Part shown: positions 1-13,781 of the stretch, piece by piece
How the letters are laid out: every line of letters starts with the position of its first letter
How positions within the stretch are numbered: position 1 is the first letter of the stretch
From: Kingdonia uniflora
Lineage: Eukaryota > Streptophyta > Magnoliopsida > Ranunculales > Circaeasteraceae
DNA: 64,000 bases
Assembly (NCBI GenBank): GCA_014058105.1
Contig: JACGCM010001844.1
Location: forward strand, 682,001-746,000
Direction: 5' to 3'
Program-made: the position numbers and the translations under genes
The notes under the pieces: model-generated
The model's database searches: none
Seen by the model: only the letters and a program-made list of their open reading frames with translations
Told to the model about the DNA's origin: nothing

Positions 1-93
1 CAGGCTCTGCTGTTGTCGTCCTCAAGAAGAATAGTAAATTCTAGAGAGAAGAAAAATTAGGGTTTCTATCTCCTCTACTTCTACCAGATCTAG

Positions 94-1887
<1,794 letters not shown>

Positions 1888-2059
1888 ATTAGATATAGAG
1901 AATATAATACAGTCTTCTCCATTAATTGTTGGATGAAGGTCTTGAGATATTAATAAAGTTACCTGTATGTATTTTTTGTGCAATAATGCAAGTTTATATG
2001 ATTATTTTTTGGTGATTTCATTTATATTATTATTTTTAAATGAAAAAAGAATTTATGAA

Positions 2060-2400
2060 GGACAATGACCATTGCCAATGACATCTTATTAACAACATAA
2101 GATAACTTCAGCAACAGAGTTTAAGTATTTCTGTTGGCGGTGTTGCCAAAGCTGTTGCAACGGACAAAACCCGTTGCTTAAAGTCTAACAACGACAACAT
2201 AATTTATCTATCGTAGAAACATTACTTTAGGAAACAGACTTCCTCGGTTGTAGCCCCATCCACAACAGCCCCTATGGCAACACTTATCCTTCGGACATAG
2301 TCCGTTGCAAAAGGGCTTTTTCAACGGATATAGTCCATAGCTAAAATCCATTTTTTTGGTGGTGAACTTACTGAGAGCACTTTTAATAGAACCATCATAA
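2060..2400. repeat. CCGTTGC inverted-repeat-rich region
   Basis: Short inverted repeats built on CAACGG and CCGTTGC recur, for example around 2157-2176 (gcaacggac...cccgttgc), 2293-2312 (ggacatagtccgttgcaaaa) and 2323-2342. This layout resembles the subterminal repeats of plant CACTA (En/Spm-like) transposons. I found no CACTA terminal repeat in the window, so the assignment is tentative. The repeats lie just downstream of the kinesin/HSP70 chimera. Confidence 0.35.
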
Positions 2401-2600
2401 CGTCTAAAAATAACCCCCATACTAGAGACCCCAGGATTACCCCTGCTAGATTTTGTTTTGCAAAAAGTTTAGTAATATAAATCCAAAATAATATAGTACA
2501 ATGGGAGGGAGAACTAGAAGCCATACACTAGTACATGTTACAAGTACATATGAAGATGGAACAATCTCCTTAAAGCAAATAAATAATAACAAAAAAAATT

Positions 2601-2925
2601 CTCGCCTCAGCGCCAGTTCGTTCGAACGACAACACATTCATTGGAATGAATATATGAATTTTGTCTCCAAAATGTCTCAGCGTGAATTAGCCTTCTTGAT
2701 CTCCATTTCGTTCGAACGACTTGATGAATTGTGTCTTCCAAACACATAAGCGTGAATTGGCCTTCTGGGGTGTACATTTTGCTCAAATGTCTTCCAGAGT
2801 CATTTTAACAACTTGGTGAATTTTACTTGTAAAATGCCGCAGCATGAAATGGTCTTCTGAGGTTAGCATTTTGTTCAAACGACTTCCAGCGTCGTTTAAA
2901 TGACTTAATAAATCTGCCATCAAGA
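2601..2925. repeat. Degenerate tandem repeat with TTCGAA palindromes
   Basis: Four decayed units start with cagcg-like words at 2607, 2678, 2748 and 2840, giving periods of about 71, 70 and 92 bp. Units share a core of the type 'cagcgtgaattrgccttct', then a TTCGAACGAC block, then 'ttgatgaattttgtcttcc'. Two units carry the perfect 12-bp palindrome TCGTTCGAACGA (2617-2628 and 2708-2719). No coding function is seen. Confidence 0.7.
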
Positions 2926-3089
2926 CTATTTTTAATTAGCAAAATGTCGACCAATAAGTGCTATTTGGGGAATCTGAAGTATTCCGTGGCTAGGTTCTCT
3001 ATTTTTGTGAGAAATGTTGGTCTCCCGGGACACCATCTTCAAAAGGATCTACATTTGAGGACCCTCGTTTGCCAGTTGTATCTGCTAAA

Positions 3090-3960
3090 TAATTTGTGTC
3101 TCTTCATACTTTAAATATTCTAAACGAGTCTAGTTTCTATTTGATTTGCCTCCATTCAGTGACGATAGTCCATGGAAGTTTATCTGTCATGAACGCTTGA
3201 ACCGTGGCTTGAGAGTCTAAGACCATCCACAATTTTATATATCCTTTCTCTATTACTTTCTTAGTGCCTTGGATAATGGCTTGTATCTCTGCGACGTAGT
3301 TGTTGGTGTTGCCTATTGCTTTGCTGAAAGTACACAGTGCATCTCCTTCCATATTCTTATATACTATTCAAATACCAGCTGGTCCAGGGTAGCCCAAAAC
3401 TGATCCATCATAACACACCTTTATCTATTCTTGTTTTGGAAATTCCCACCCGCAACTCCTTATCATTGTTGTATTTCTTTGTCTACATTGGACATTCAAG
3501 GCCTTGAAATTTTTTATGTCGGTTCCGTTTTTGTACATGCTATTTTTGGATTGTTGGGATGTGTCTACAATTTCTCACAGAATATCCTATTTCAGTTGCT
3601 GGGTGGCTGTTCCCTGTTTATCATATCTGAGGCTATTACACATTTTCCAAAGTCAATTGCAGGTTGCGAATACTTCCGAGACCCACAAATCCTTAATATA
3701 TGAGCTTACGTGTCTGTTTCCGGCAAGGACAGTTTGCCAATTGTCCTCTTCGTTCACCGATGTCATATTGAAAATGTTACATATCTAGTTCCATATTTCA
3801 GAGAGTACTCACATTCAAAGTAAAAGTGTTGTCTAGTTTTGGCATCGCGATGGCAAAGGGAGCAGATTGAGGGGAGGCAGATGCCTTTGTTTGTAATCTC
3901 TGGCAATAAATTTCAGTTTCCCCAATCTCTGGCAACTTCTAATAGTAGCCTTTAATAGGC
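3090..3960 (-). pseudogene. LINE (non-LTR) 3' fragment: zinc-binding RT tail and RNase H
   Basis: On the minus strand, about 3905 to 3780 reads KGICLPSICSLCHRDAKTRQ followed by HFYFECEYS, the Cys/His zinc-binding segment that follows plant L1-type reverse transcriptase. Downstream, 3352-3137 reads a plant RNase H-like domain (NYVAEIQAIIQGTKKVIEKG, then MVLDSQATVQAFMTDKLPWT). Order and spacing fit the 3' end of an L1-type LINE, with the upstream RT and endonuclease not recognisable. Frames are broken between the two domains. The RNase H closely resembles the fragment at 21.8-22.1 kb, so both probably derive from one LINE family. Confidence 0.75.
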
Positions 3961-4329
3961 TTATAATTCCTGCAATTACACCCTACATTTAAATTTTAAC
4001 TAATTTGTAGGTCAAGAGGACTGTTAGACATAGGATTTTTTGAAAGACTAGCTATTTTTGCAATGTCTTTAAGAACACCAAAGATAAGAGAGTTCAAAGA
4101 AAAACTGATCCCTTTTAATCTCAGTTTTTTTCTTGTTATCCACATGATACTATAAATAGAGAACATAGGTCAAACCCACAAATTGTTCTATGTAGCTCAT
4201 GTTTAACTATCGAGTACCTTCAGCAATTTTCCAACAAGGATCATTTTTCTTTCAGGTCTTCGGGTAGGATGCTTTGGTTAAAATAAGCCTAGAAGGGAGT
4301 CTGTCAATCCTCGAAATCGATACTCCCAC

Positions 4330-6720
4330 CCCCAGCATTAATGGTATTGATTTGCATTCTGTCTATACTTGGGCGTTCGTACTTTGATGTCGAGTTGTCT
4401 GGGCTCAGATTGACCGAACATGGCGACTATGTATGCGAGTAGATTGGCGTGACTATTTTTTCCTCGCGGATAATGTATGATCAATGATTTATCTCGGAAG
4501 ATATTCATGCGTTGGCGGACGAGTTCAGCGTATTCTGGCATTCGACCATTTGCCTGATTATCTCAAGTATAGTATCTTTAGATCAGTTGTGAATTAATAA
4601 AATCTACCATCTTCGGCATGCCCAACTCGAGGGCCATGTCAAAATCGGGAAATAAGGCTTCATACAAAATCGATTGCTGGAAGGTGTAAACAACACAATG
4701 CCTATGACAAAACCATTCAGACCAGCTGGGCCATCAGTAGATAATCTCTAGCCTATGATTGGATTCCAAGGATTTGATTGTTCAATTTTCTCTTCAAAGA
4801 TGTCATCATCGCGTTATTCCCAAACGGGGTCATTTATTGGAAAATCTGTTAGGAAGTCAGCGACTGATTGGCCCTTTTCGGATATTTTATTTTTGAAAGT
4901 GGTATCATCATCCCCGAGGTAGACGAACAATTACTGTACTCGTCTTTATTTTTTTCTCTTCGCTAGGACTTCTCTAAGGGGCTAGCTCGTTATCACCCTT
5001 ATGCAATGTGCTTGGAGGTATGGTTTGAACTTCCTTGACATGTAGACGGGGTAAAGAAAATGCTTTTCGAGTTTGCTATAACTAGTTTCGACCAAGGTCA
5101 AAGTTTTCCTTATAATGTATATAGGTTTTTCGATGCCTTCATTTATGAGAATTAAGCTTAAAGACTCATCCATTACTATGAGATAGAGTAATAGTATTTC
5201 TCCTTTGACTGGGGTACTCATGATTGGAGGTTGGTTGAGGTATGTCTCGAGTTCTTGGAAGGCCTGCTCACACTCGGGGTCCATTCGATATCGAAGTTTT
5301 TCTTCTTGGCTTTAGGGGTGCCTTATCCACAGAGTAAGGAAAATAACTATTTATACTTATTCAAGGATTTTGAGATGAAACGATTGAGGGAAACTATTTT
5401 ACCAGTGACCTTCTGTACATCTTTCTTTGTTCTGGGGGATGGCATGTTAATTTGGTCTCGAATTTAGGAAGGTCGATCGATCTCGATACCACTCTTACTG
5501 ATAAGGTGGCCAAGGAATTTTTTGGAAGAAATACCGAACTGGCACTTATCTGGGTTTAGCTTCATTTTGTACGATCGAAGGGTAGAAAATACTTCGTTAA
5601 GGTCTTAAAGATGGGTATATTTGTTAAGGCTCTTGCTGAGCATGTCATCAATATATACTTCAACTAACTTTCCTAACAGTGGTTTGAGGATGTTTGTCAT
5701 GAGTTATTGGTAGGTCACACCTACGTTCTTAACCCTGAAAGGCATGACATTAAAATAATTCAGGCCTTATTCTATGATGAATCCAGTTTTGATCTTATCT
5801 TTAGGCAAGAGGGGTACTTGGTTGTAACCCGAAGTGGTGTCCATCATAGAGAGGCGTTCATGCCCAGCTTTTGCATTGAGAAATGCTGTGATGATAGGGA
5901 GGGGGAACCTATCTTTCAGGATATTCTTGTTGAGGTCGGTGAAGTCAATGCAAACTCATATCTGCTTAGGGGCTTGGGTTTGTTTCTTTTATTTAACCTG
6001 TTGAATTGGCCACTAAGTCGAGTTGGTAAGATGGGAGGTTAGGATCCACTTTTGGCATCTCGTGGAAAGTCCATGCAAAGACGTCCTTATTAAATCCAAG
6101 GATATCGGTCATCTCTTGCTTTTCTTGGTCATTCAGTAAGCTCCCAATAAATGTTCCTCGTCTGGTATCATTGAGATCCACGTATTCAGTGGACTTGACG
6201 GTTGATGTTTCAGTTGGGACGGTCAAGAGCTTGAGGAGAACAACTTGATGTAATTACTATAGTATAACCAACCTTTGGGTCAAGTCATTCTCTAGGTGTT
6301 TACATGATAGGATTAGCTGTTGGCACCCTTTCATGTCGCAGGTTCCGCTTGGGGTGGTAAACCGTAGCACTTGGTGACAGGTCCAGGGTTTCGCCTTCGT
6401 GACGTGCAGCTAATCATGACCTATGATGCCGAGGTATTTGGACTTCTTGTATATGACAAAAAAAATGGTCTGTATCACCATTGATTTTGTGGTGGTCGGA
6501 AGGCTTATTTGTCTAACTGCTACTTCAGTAGAGGCAATGAAACCTTTCAGCTCGACGTTTGTGAGGTTTTATGATTTGTTATTAACATTGTTTTGACTGT
6601 CTGGTGGAAGAGTACATCGGCGATACTGCCCGTATCGATAAGCATTGTGTGAGTATCATATGCTTGATCTTTACCATTATGACTAGCGGATCTATATGTG
6701 GAAATTTTACGTGAAAGATG
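4330..6720 (-). pseudogene. Ty3/gypsy (Tat-type) pol pseudogene: protease, RT, RNase H
   Basis: Minus strand, read from high to low coordinates. The aspartic protease motif MLIDTGSIADVLF lies near 6645-6607. The pre-RT segment LGFNKDVFAWTFHEMPKVDP is in the 6226-5993 frame. RT blocks LSMMDTTSGYNQVPL near 5870-5810 and a broken YIDD-like region near 5660 follow, then the RT-linked RNase H (ECEQAFQELETYLNQPPIMS, 5284-4982) and the end of a second RNase H (HYPRGKNSHANLLAYIVAMF, 4541-4338). The style matches the Tat lineage. Gag, primer-binding site and integrase are missing and stops are frequent. On its 5' side it meets the LTR at 6,879-7,484 with only about 230 bp before the protease motif. 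Confidence 0.85.
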
Positions 6721-6878
6721 TCATAGTCGATAAAGGAGATGCCTTCAGGTCATGGGTGTTGGCTAGTTTCTAGTAGGAAGAGTGGTAATTTTTCTATGTA
6801 TGTGAGTTTGCAACATTCTTCAAATCCTTTAATCTTGCTTCGAGTGTGACCGCTGTCAATATTATTTGACTTCGATCA

Positions 6879-7484
6879 TGTTGGCTTGGAAGATATGCAC
6901 TTTGTAGAGGGGAGATTGTACTCTTGCAACACAGGATTAATACTCAACTAGGGTTCTTGCAAGCATACTTAATAGAAATATAGAGATTCTAGTAGACACA
7001 CTTGCGTAGTATCCTAGAATGGAATTCCTCGACAACCTCTACAGAGGATTTTAAGATGAGATTGTATAAATGAATGAAATTACAAGTAAAGAACTCGATC
7101 AGACTAAGTCTCCAAGCTTTTAGAGTTTGCTTGAAGGTTGATAGAGCTTCTCAAGGGTCTATGAGGGGGGTGGGGAATCTAAGCCTCTCTTTGGTAACTC
7201 TCCTCTACTATTTATAGGGGATAGGAAAGTGATGTCACTATAGATCATAAGTTAAATTACAATTGTATCCTTCTTTACAACTGTCATGTACCAGAGTGTA
7301 TCTACCAGAGTTGTCTGTCATTGACCTGGTGCTGAGCTAGACTAAAGCAGTGGTCAAAGCTTTCGTGGACTCGAAGGTAGACTTGTTATGGCTTTGATAG
7401 ATTTGAAAGTATGGAAGGCTTTGAGCTTATCGAAAGTGTTCGAGTATCTGGTCTATTCTTGAATGCTTCGAGTAGGCTACAACA
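6879..7484 (-). mobile_element. LTR of the Tat-like gypsy element
   Basis: About 606 bp bounded by TGTTGGCTTGG (6879, plus strand) and GGCTACAACA (7484), so on the minus strand it begins TGTTGTAGCC and ends GCCAACA. It is collinear with the LTRs at 53.8-54.5 and 59.0-59.7 kb: shared AGGGGA..CTCTTGCA start, 'gaggatttt' block, CTATTTATAG block near 7210 and 'cttcgagtaggcta' end. Minus orientation is inferred from the adjacent minus-strand pol and from the resembling LTR start at 23,763. No primer-binding site follows it. Confidence 0.7.
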
Positions 7485-8412
7485 AAAATGGCATTGATGG
7501 AGATCATTAAGTCATATAATTTTGTGCATGGGCCAATGTATAGTCTATGGGTTTTTGAAGATCTTATATTTTGTGGACAATAGAAGGCATTGTTTAGGGG
7601 ATTTCACATTTATGCTGATATTTTATAACCCTTTCAATACTCTATAAATAGGTTAGGAATTCTACCCATTTAAGATATCTTGGAAAGTGTAAAACAAAGT
7701 TCAAGGTAATAAAATTAGTTTTATTTCTCTCTTCTTCTTAACATTTTCTTTAAGAAATTAATATGGATATGATCAATACAATGAGTAGCTAATCCTCTTA
7801 GGCAAGGGTAAAGGAAGCTCCACCCAATGTAGCCTTAGCATAAAATAGTATATTTACTTAGAGTATCTAATTACTTTCTCTTCTTCAAATATAATGAATT
7901 CTCTTATTCTTATGATCTTAACTTGGCCATAGCTTGGATTCGAGGGAGTAAAGAATCCATGGAAACCATCTTGTTTGACCATTACAATATGGTTTAAAAC
8001 ATGGAGAAGATAACATAAACCATTCTTATCAACTGGACCATTGTTGAGTAAGGAGGTTTATGAATAGTTTTCAATAACTAAATTTTTTATCTCTTGATGT
8101 ATTGTATATACCCGACCAAGGATATGCGATATAGGTACTTGTAATTTACATTAATAATGTACGCTATCTCATGGTTATAATGTGTGGAGTTGAATAGAAC
8201 CTTGGTTCTCCCTTTGACTTGTATCAAAACCTTTATATTTGTTTTTAATAATTTTAAAACCTATAAAAAGTTATTCTTCATTGGATTAAATTAATAGCTC
8301 GAAAGTAGTAAGCATCTACTAAGCCTCTTGGGATACAACCCCGTTACCATTTGTAGTCAACCACAACTGTGTGCTTGCGGGTCATTTTATGACGTCGATT
8401 TTATTATCGATT
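7485..8412 (+). mobile_element. Athila-type gypsy 5' LTR, 5'-truncated
   Basis: This stretch is collinear with the LTR at 38.75-41.0 kb (shared 'gcattgatggagatcat', 'ctataaatagg' TATA-like block near 7641, 'ggtcatttta' end) but lacks the first 230 bp or so, which are replaced by the Tat LTR ending at 7484. It is followed by a primer-binding site, so it is a 5' LTR in plus orientation. It preserves the empty sites for the two insertions present in the other copy: TAAAC at 8016-8020 and TAA at 8079-8081. Confidence 0.75.
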
Positions 8413-8419
8413 AAGCTTT

Positions 8420-8437
8420 TGGCACCGTTGCGGGGGA
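8420..8437 (+). other. Primer-binding site, Athila type
   Basis: TGGCACCGTTGCGGGGGA differs little from the primer-binding site commonly seen in Athila-lineage elements (TGGCGCCGTTGCCGGGGA). It sits immediately 3' of the LTR, which fixes that LTR as a 5' LTR on the plus strand. Confidence 0.8.
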
Positions 8438-8843
8438 CTTAGGAAGGATCGTATTACTTTTGAGTTATTATTTTTATGCAATTTTTTTTCTTCTCTAACT
8501 TCTTATTTTGGATTTCGAGAACACTTGGGAAAAATGGATTTTTATGCCTAAGCTAATGAGTGATTGGTTTTCAGGATTTACTACACCGCTTCAGTTACAA
8601 AACATTAACCATTACTGTAATTTATGTGTATGCTAGACTGTTACTTTGTGGAATATGACTTTTAATATCGATAAGGTTTGGTTTGAGAAAACTGTTACTA
8701 TTGTTGTATGGGTTGTTACCATAAGGTTTGGTTAGAGAAAACTGTTACTGTTGCCTCCTAGGGCCTCTAATTTTTGATAAAAAATAAGGGCCTCTAAAAA
8801 TGTGAAGTTTCATATATATGGGACTTCAAAATACCAAATTTTC
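8438..8843 (+). repeat. Athila leader remnant with a 50-bp direct duplication
   Basis: A non-coding AT-rich leader follows the primer-binding site until copia element 1 interrupts it at 8844. The word ataaggtttggtt followed by gagaaaactgttact occurs at 8671 and again at 8721, a two-copy 50 bp direct repeat. No gag sequence is recognisable. Confidence 0.5.
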
Positions 8844-9400
8844 TGTTGAGCCACGCCGCGGAAGCCAAACTCTGATTTGATTCGATTAGCTACAGACAAT
8901 CTAAAGAAATACACACAGCCAAAAGGACAACACACATTTACCGTGGTTCGGCGAATTGTTTATGTCCACACAAACTAGAGAGAGTTTATTCAATGATTCC
9001 TGGTTACAATTTCAAACCAATTTGAGGTCTCTTAAGATTTCTCTCTCCAAGGATTCCACACAAATAGATCATACGAAAGGTGGCTATCGAAAACCCTAAG
9101 TCTCCCTTATATACTTGGGAGAATTATTGCAATCAACCTAGATTTTGAGGCAAACCCAATGGTCAAAAGGATCTCACAAAACAACCCTCCACATTGTCGT
9201 ACGAACGACATCCTGCAACCTAAAGCGAAAGGTTTAGCTGGATTAGTTTATAGGCAAGAAACTAAAAGTTATTCGAACAACGATAAGTCTCGTTCCAAAA
9301 ACTTTGAATCTCCAAACATAAAACTTTAGCTAGATCAGTTTTTAGGCTAAAAATTGAGTTTTTTTCCGAACGACTTTGACCTCAGCCCCACAATTTTCCA
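8844..9400 (-). repeat. Copia element 1, 3' LTR
   Basis: 557 bp, starting TGTTGAGCCACGCC and ending CACAATTTTCCA on the plus strand. It is collinear with 13,782-14,366 (shared 'tttaccgtggttcggcgaatt', 'ctctccaaggattcc', 'gaacgacttt' words). It carries an extra run of about 18 bp near 8860 that is absent from the other LTR. Confidence 0.9.
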
Positions 9401-9609
9401 CCTAGGTGAAGATTTCCTCAAATTTGAGCTGAACTTTGCCACCAACAAAATTAAACCCAAACGAAACCCTCTCTCTCCAAATGTCCTCAAGGACCCAAGC
9501 AAGCAAATATCCCGTAAATCAAGCATCATGAAGGACCAAAATTGATTGCACCAAATCAATGGTTGCCTACATACCATAAATCAAATAGCCCGTAGTTCCC
9601 AGAAATCTA

Positions 9610-12600
9610 ATCAATCCATATGAAGAATTAGGACTAAGTCCAAATAATAATTAAACTTAATCCTAGAAACAACTTTCATAAACATATCCGCCAGGTTAAG
9701 ATTGGCGTGAATCTTCTTCAAGAGAATCTCATCCTCTTATAGGACTTCTCAGTCAAAATAATAACGCACATCAATATGCCTCATGCGTTGATGATAAACC
9801 TGATTTTTGGGCAAGATGATAGTACTCTAACTATTATAAAACACATCATGATGATCTATCATAATGCCTAATTCACGCAAAAGACCCTTCATCCAAATAT
9901 ATTCTTTAACCGCTTCAGTCACTGCCCTATACTCTGCCTCAGTAGTAGATAGGGCCACCTTTGACTATAGCGTAGATCTCCAACTATCCAGTACTCTACC
10001 AAATATAAAACATACCCGATAGTAGACTGTCATTTATCCAAATCACCCATATAGTCAGAATCTACATAACCCATGCAAAAATGAAGAATCGAATTCTTCT
10101 TACGAAATTCAAAACCAATATCCATAGTACCTTTAATATACCATAGAATCCATTTCATAGCTCGCCAATGATCTCTTCCCAGATCATGCATATACCGATT
10201 AACCATACCAACCTTTTGTGAAATAACTGGCCGAGTACATACCATAGCATACAGTACTAGTATAAGGAACTTGATTTATATAATCATGTTCCTAATAAGT
10301 TTTAAGAGATATAGAAGCTTTAATCTTAAAATAAAAAGCAAGGGGCGTACTTACAGGTTTTGTGTTCCTATCAATACAAATCTCTTAAGTACCTTCCTTA
10401 TGTATGTCGTCTGAGAGAGACGCACCGTTCTATTCTTTCTATCTTTATAAATCTCCATTCCATGAATCTTCTTTGCATTACCGGGATCCTTCATTTCAAA
10501 TTCTTGACCCATTTGCTTCTTTAACTTGTCAATCTCTCTTTTGTACTTACATACAATAAACATATCATCCACATACAAAAGCAAGTAGATAAAGGACCCG
10601 TCACGTAGCTTAAGTAAGTACACAAAATTTTCATAATAACTCCATTTGTACTTTTGCTCAATCATAAACTGATCAAACCGTTTGTACCATTGTCTTGGAG
10701 ACTGCTTCAAACCGTACAATGATCTCTTCAGCTTACACAAGTAATCTTCCTTTCCCACAACTTTAAGCCTACTCAGCTGAGTCATAAAGATCTTTTCTGT
10801 CAAATTCCTATGTAAGAATGCCGTCTTAACATCGAGTTGTTGTAACTCCAAATCAAATTGTGCTATCAAGGCCAAAAGGATACGAATGGAAGAGTGCTTC
10901 ACCACCGGAGAAAAAACTTCATTTTAGTCAATCCCTTCCCTTTGAGCATAGCCTTTGGCTATGAGTCTTGCCTTGAAGTGTATTTTATCATCAAAAGATC
11001 CTTATTTATTTGTGCAGACCCATTTACAACCGATCGCCATCTTTCGCTTAGGCAACTTCGAAAGTTCCCAAGTTTAATTATTGAAAAGAGAATACATCTC
11101 TTCCATCGTCGCTCCCTCCCAATGTTTAGCCTCAAAGCCATAAATAACCCTTTTATAGGAGGAAGGAACATCCTCTTCAATGACCAGCAGTGCGCATGCT
11201 ACCATGGCCTTTGCCTTTGGAAACACCATGTCCTTTGTAAGTCATTCTGGCTTACTCACATTCCTCTTTGGTTTACTAGTTATTATTGACTCCATCACCG
11301 GAGTCTCCTCATCCATACTTCCAAATGCTCCACCTTCGCCTATGTCCTAATCATTTAGAACATGGACTACTAGCTCATCACTGGCTATCACACCGGTAGA
11401 TGGCACCCCCTTTAGTGCAAAACCTCACTCATCATCATCTCCCCATGCTCTGAGACATATGACTTCATCATAAAAGTCTCATCAAAAGTGACATCCCTGC
11501 TCAGAATAATCTTCTGGTCTCTTGAATCCCATAACTTATAGCCTTTCACACCCTTTCTCTTACACAAAAAAATAGTCTTCCTTGCTCAAGGATACAACTT
11601 ACCACCTTTGACATGATTGTATGCCGGACACTCAAAAATATGAAGAGTATCATAATTTGAAGTAGGTTCTCCCGACCAAGCTTCTATTGGTGTCATACCC
11701 ATAATTACAACCGGAGGCAACCTATTAACGAGGTAACATGCATAAGTCAAAGCCTCAACCCAGAATGCTTTACTTAGCCCAAAGCACTTTACCCAACCCA
11801 GAATTAGACAACATACATCGTACCTTCTCCAACAATGTACAATTCATGCACTTTGCTACCCTATTTTGTTATGGTATCTCTCTAATTATAAAATGTCAAA
11901 CAATCCCCTTATCCTGGCATACTTATAAGAATGGATCATTTGTCCAACCGTAATAACTTGATCTTTTTGCCAGTTTCAGTTTCTTTCACTTCTTTTACGT
12001 CAAGAAAATTACTAGGACTTCATCCTTCCTCGTTATAGTAAATACTCACACCCACCTAGAAAAATCATCCACAAAATATACATAGTAATGTTTACCTCCA
12101 ACTGATCCATTCCTGGAGGGTCCCCAAATATCTAAACAAACATAGTCTATAATTTTACGAGTACAGTGGATAGCTGTACCAAGCATTACCCTTGAATGCT
12201 TGCCCAGAACACAATGTTCACAGAAGTCTAACTTGTACCCCTTAGCACCCTTCAATAGCCTTTGGTTCACAAGAACTCCTAAGAATTACTCTCCTGTATG
12301 AGCCAATCACATATGCCATAGTCTAGTGGTATAACTAGAAGTGGTCTCCTCACTTCCCGCAGTAGCAACCTCACCAAGAACAGTTGTGCCATCCCAATAG
12401 TATAAGTTGTTAATTCTTCTTTTATCCTTCGACACACCCATTAATCCCCTAACAACCTTCTTCACACCATTCTCTGACAAAACTTCCTAGCCTTTTGCTT
12501 CAAGTTAACCTGTTGTGCTAATGTTCTTCTTTATCATCAGAATATACTGAACCTCCTCAATCTCTTTAACTAATCCATTGTGCAACTTTAGATGAATTGT

Positions 12601-13683
12601 ACCTATCCCTATTATGCGACAAGAATCATCATTTCCCATCAACACAGCTCTACCTTTTAGCCTTTTCAAGCTAGAAAAACAGCCACTTTCGGGACAGATA
12701 TGATAAGTAGCACCTGAATCCAAGATCCATTCTTTTGAATCAACAACACATGCACTCGATGATATAGTTAAAGAAAAATCAGAATCATTACCTCCATTTT
12801 TTGTGTCTTGAGCAACATTTACCAAAAAGCCTGATTTCTCACCTTTCTTCTTCTTAAGAAGAGCCGGACACTCATTCTTCCAATGACCCGTCTCTTAACA
12901 AAATATACATTAGTCTTTTAGCAAGTTATTGTGATTTTAACCACGACTACTTGACTTTGATCGAGAATTGTTACTACTTGACTTCTTTTTGCCGGAAGAC
13001 CTTCCTTTAACCGTCAATACCTCAGGCATCGACTTATAGAACTCACATTTTTCCTCCCTCCGGTACTCATTGTTTACCACTACCATAGTCGCATTCTAGT
13101 ATTGCAAAGAAATCTTCCTATACGTTATCTTCGTAATGAAATGTTGGTACTCTTTGGGAAGTGAGTTCAAGGAGCAATAGAGCTTTGTCCTCATCACCAA
13201 CAATCTTTTCTAGTTGGTGAAATCATTCAAGTGCTCCGACATTGAAATCCCTTGACTTATCATGAAGTAGTAAAACTTTTCCTTCAAATGGAGTCAATTT
13301 TTGATGCTTTACACCGAATACTTCTTATCAATAATCCTCCAACTTTCATTTTCTGAAGTTTCATTCATTACTGGGTAATTAATGTCTTGAGCAAGGCATG
13401 AGCGAATTTCACCACAAGCCTTCTTGTTCATCTTTTTCCAAATACTCTCCTCTACCTCATCCAATTTATCTTACAACGCTTCATCTAAATCTCGTTGAAT
13501 AAGTATATCAATAACCTCGCATCGCCAAATACCAAAGCTATTCATGCCATTAAATTTCTTAATCTTAATATTTGCATTGTTAAACATCACCATAGTGTTA
13601 TTCCGTTTAGGCGCCGTCAAATAACTAGGTGGCATTGAAGAACTAGTTTCATCTCTATCTACCATTGTTCCCTGAATTATCAT
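9610..13683 (-). pseudogene. Copia element 1 gag-pol pseudogene
   Basis: From the 5' end on the minus strand: gag N-terminus (MVDRDETSSSMPPSYL, with KFNGMNSFGIWR, 13,683-13,471); a zinc knuckle remnant near 12,910-12,860 (C-x2-C-x4-H-x4-C with the first half damaged); protease DSGATYHIC near 12,715; pre-integrase and integrase (LDFCEHCVLGKHSR and YYVYFVDDFSRWV, 12,270-12,046); reverse transcriptase (QQLDVKTAFLH; YGLKQSPRQWYKRF; intact YVDDM near 10,570; frame 10,905-10,351); RNase H (GYVDSDYMGDLDK near 10,040; HIDVRYYFD near 9,770). A normal copia polyprotein is about 1,300 codons. This one is interrupted by many stops and several frameshifts, so it is inactive. The RT catalytic motif nevertheless survives. 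Confidence 0.9.
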
Positions 13684-13763
13684 ACACTAATCAAAATCAA
13701 AGCTGAAAATAAAATGGAGATAAGTCGATGTTACTTCAATTTTGGGAACCACCGAGGATACAA

Positions 13764-13779
13764 CCTTGCTCTGATACCA
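13764..13779 (-). other. Primer-binding site, initiator-Met tRNA
   Basis: On the minus strand TGGTATCAGAGCAAGG lies two bases inside the LTR boundary at 13,782. This is the canonical plant copia primer-binding site and makes the right LTR the 5' LTR. Confidence 0.95.
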
Positions 13780-13781
13780 AT

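Noticed and set aside
10858..11289. Plus-strand 143-codon ORF
   Set aside because: Antisense to copia element 1 between integrase and RT; no domain, and the minus-strand pol explains the region.
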